Assembly (NCBI GenBank): GCA_019638695.1
Contig: JAHBTG010000028.1
Location: 1 to 34,860, forward strand
Direction: 5' to 3'
DNA: 34,860 nucleotides
Origin: Bacteroidota bacterium
GTDB taxonomy: Bacteria; Bacteroidota; Bacteroidia; J057; JAJTIE01
A model generated the notes under the pieces. It saw nothing but the letters and a program-made list of their open reading frames with translations. It was not told where the DNA came from and ran no database searches. This document shows, in pieces, positions 34,821 through 34,860 of the stretch. Positions within the stretch are counted from its first letter, which is position 1; the number at the start of each line of letters is the position of its first letter. The position numbers were made by a program, and so were the translations under genes.

Positions 34821-34860
34821 ATGGAAAAGCTACGTCAATCCCTGCTCCTGGGAGCTGTGG
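34821..34860 (+). CDS. Start of a gene cut by the window edge
   Basis: An ATG at 34821 opens a frame reading MEKLRQSLLLGAV to the edge, like a short basic tail leading into a hydrophobic segment (signal peptide or membrane helix). TAATTTTA at 34807-34814 resembles a -7 element and is 6 bases upstream. Only 13 codons are visible, so no function can be given. The rest of the 137-base gap from 34684 shows nothing further. Confidence 0.4.
   Translation, partial: MEKLRQSLLLGAV

Noticed and set aside
1-34860. tRNA, rRNA, CRISPR, transposase or integrase features
   Set aside because: I looked for cloverleaf-like arms, regularly spaced repeats, terminal inverted repeats and transposase motifs by eye and found none that hold up; a dedicated RNA covariance search could not be run.

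Overview
The window is a gene-dense piece of a Bacteroidota chromosome with fairly high GC. It probably comes from a Chitinophagia- or Saprospiria-like lineage, but the rank below phylum is an inference. The evidence is type IX secretion (T9SS) attachment-complex genes (porU, porV, porZ), two proteins with T9SS C-terminal sorting domains, a SusC/TonB-type outer-membrane barrel with a carboxypeptidase-like N-terminal domain, almost no Shine-Dalgarno sequences, and promoter-like sites resembling the Bacteroidota TTG-N~20-TAnnTTTG consensus. I see no tRNA, rRNA, CRISPR array or insertion sequence, and no gene-free stretch reaches 300 bases.

Layout. 1-810 (-): N-terminal part of an L,D-transpeptidase of the YcbB/LdtD type, cut by the window edge. 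1051-5277 (+): periplasmic M1 aminopeptidase, a small helical protein, and glutamate-1-semialdehyde aminomutase (hemL). 5286-5921 (-): a lipoprotein. 5960-11000 (+): condensin subunit scpA, a metallo-beta-lactamase/rhodanese fusion (persulfide dioxygenase type), and a large secreted T9SS cargo with its own AT-rich promoter region full of palindromes. 11076-18362 (-): an operon reading porV-porU-GT4 glycosyltransferase. 18544-25680 (+): HesB/IscA protein, GT2 glycosyltransferase, porZ, an unrecognised protein, recO and a T9SS-targeted M1 peptidase; the last five overlap by 1-4 bases. 25756-31596 (+): orphan CoA-transferase B subunit, DsbD-type thiol:disulfide transporter, and outer-membrane barrel receptor. 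31630-32831: a short 3-hydroxyacyl-CoA-dehydrogenase-like gene (-) diverging from a RidA gene (+) across a 19-bp palindrome. 32956-34683 (-): a membrane-anchored PQQ-like beta-propeller protein interrupted by an in-frame TAG. 34821 onward (+): start of one further gene.

How the parts fit. The centre of the window (11-26 kb) is a T9SS surface-attachment locus. PorV shuttles cargo from the translocon, PorU cleaves the sorting domain and attaches cargo to a sugar anchor, and PorZ delivers that anchor. Two glycosyltransferases sit inside these same operons, and two likely cargos (the 8.5-11 kb protein and the 23.3-25.7 kb peptidase) lie beside them. I infer that the glycosyltransferases help make the anchor glycan. 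The most notable smaller signals are a ten-A run in dsbD where one inserted base gives an immediate stop, the in-frame TAG in the propeller gene, the operator-like palindromes at three promoters, and a RidA with a possible N-terminal membrane segment.
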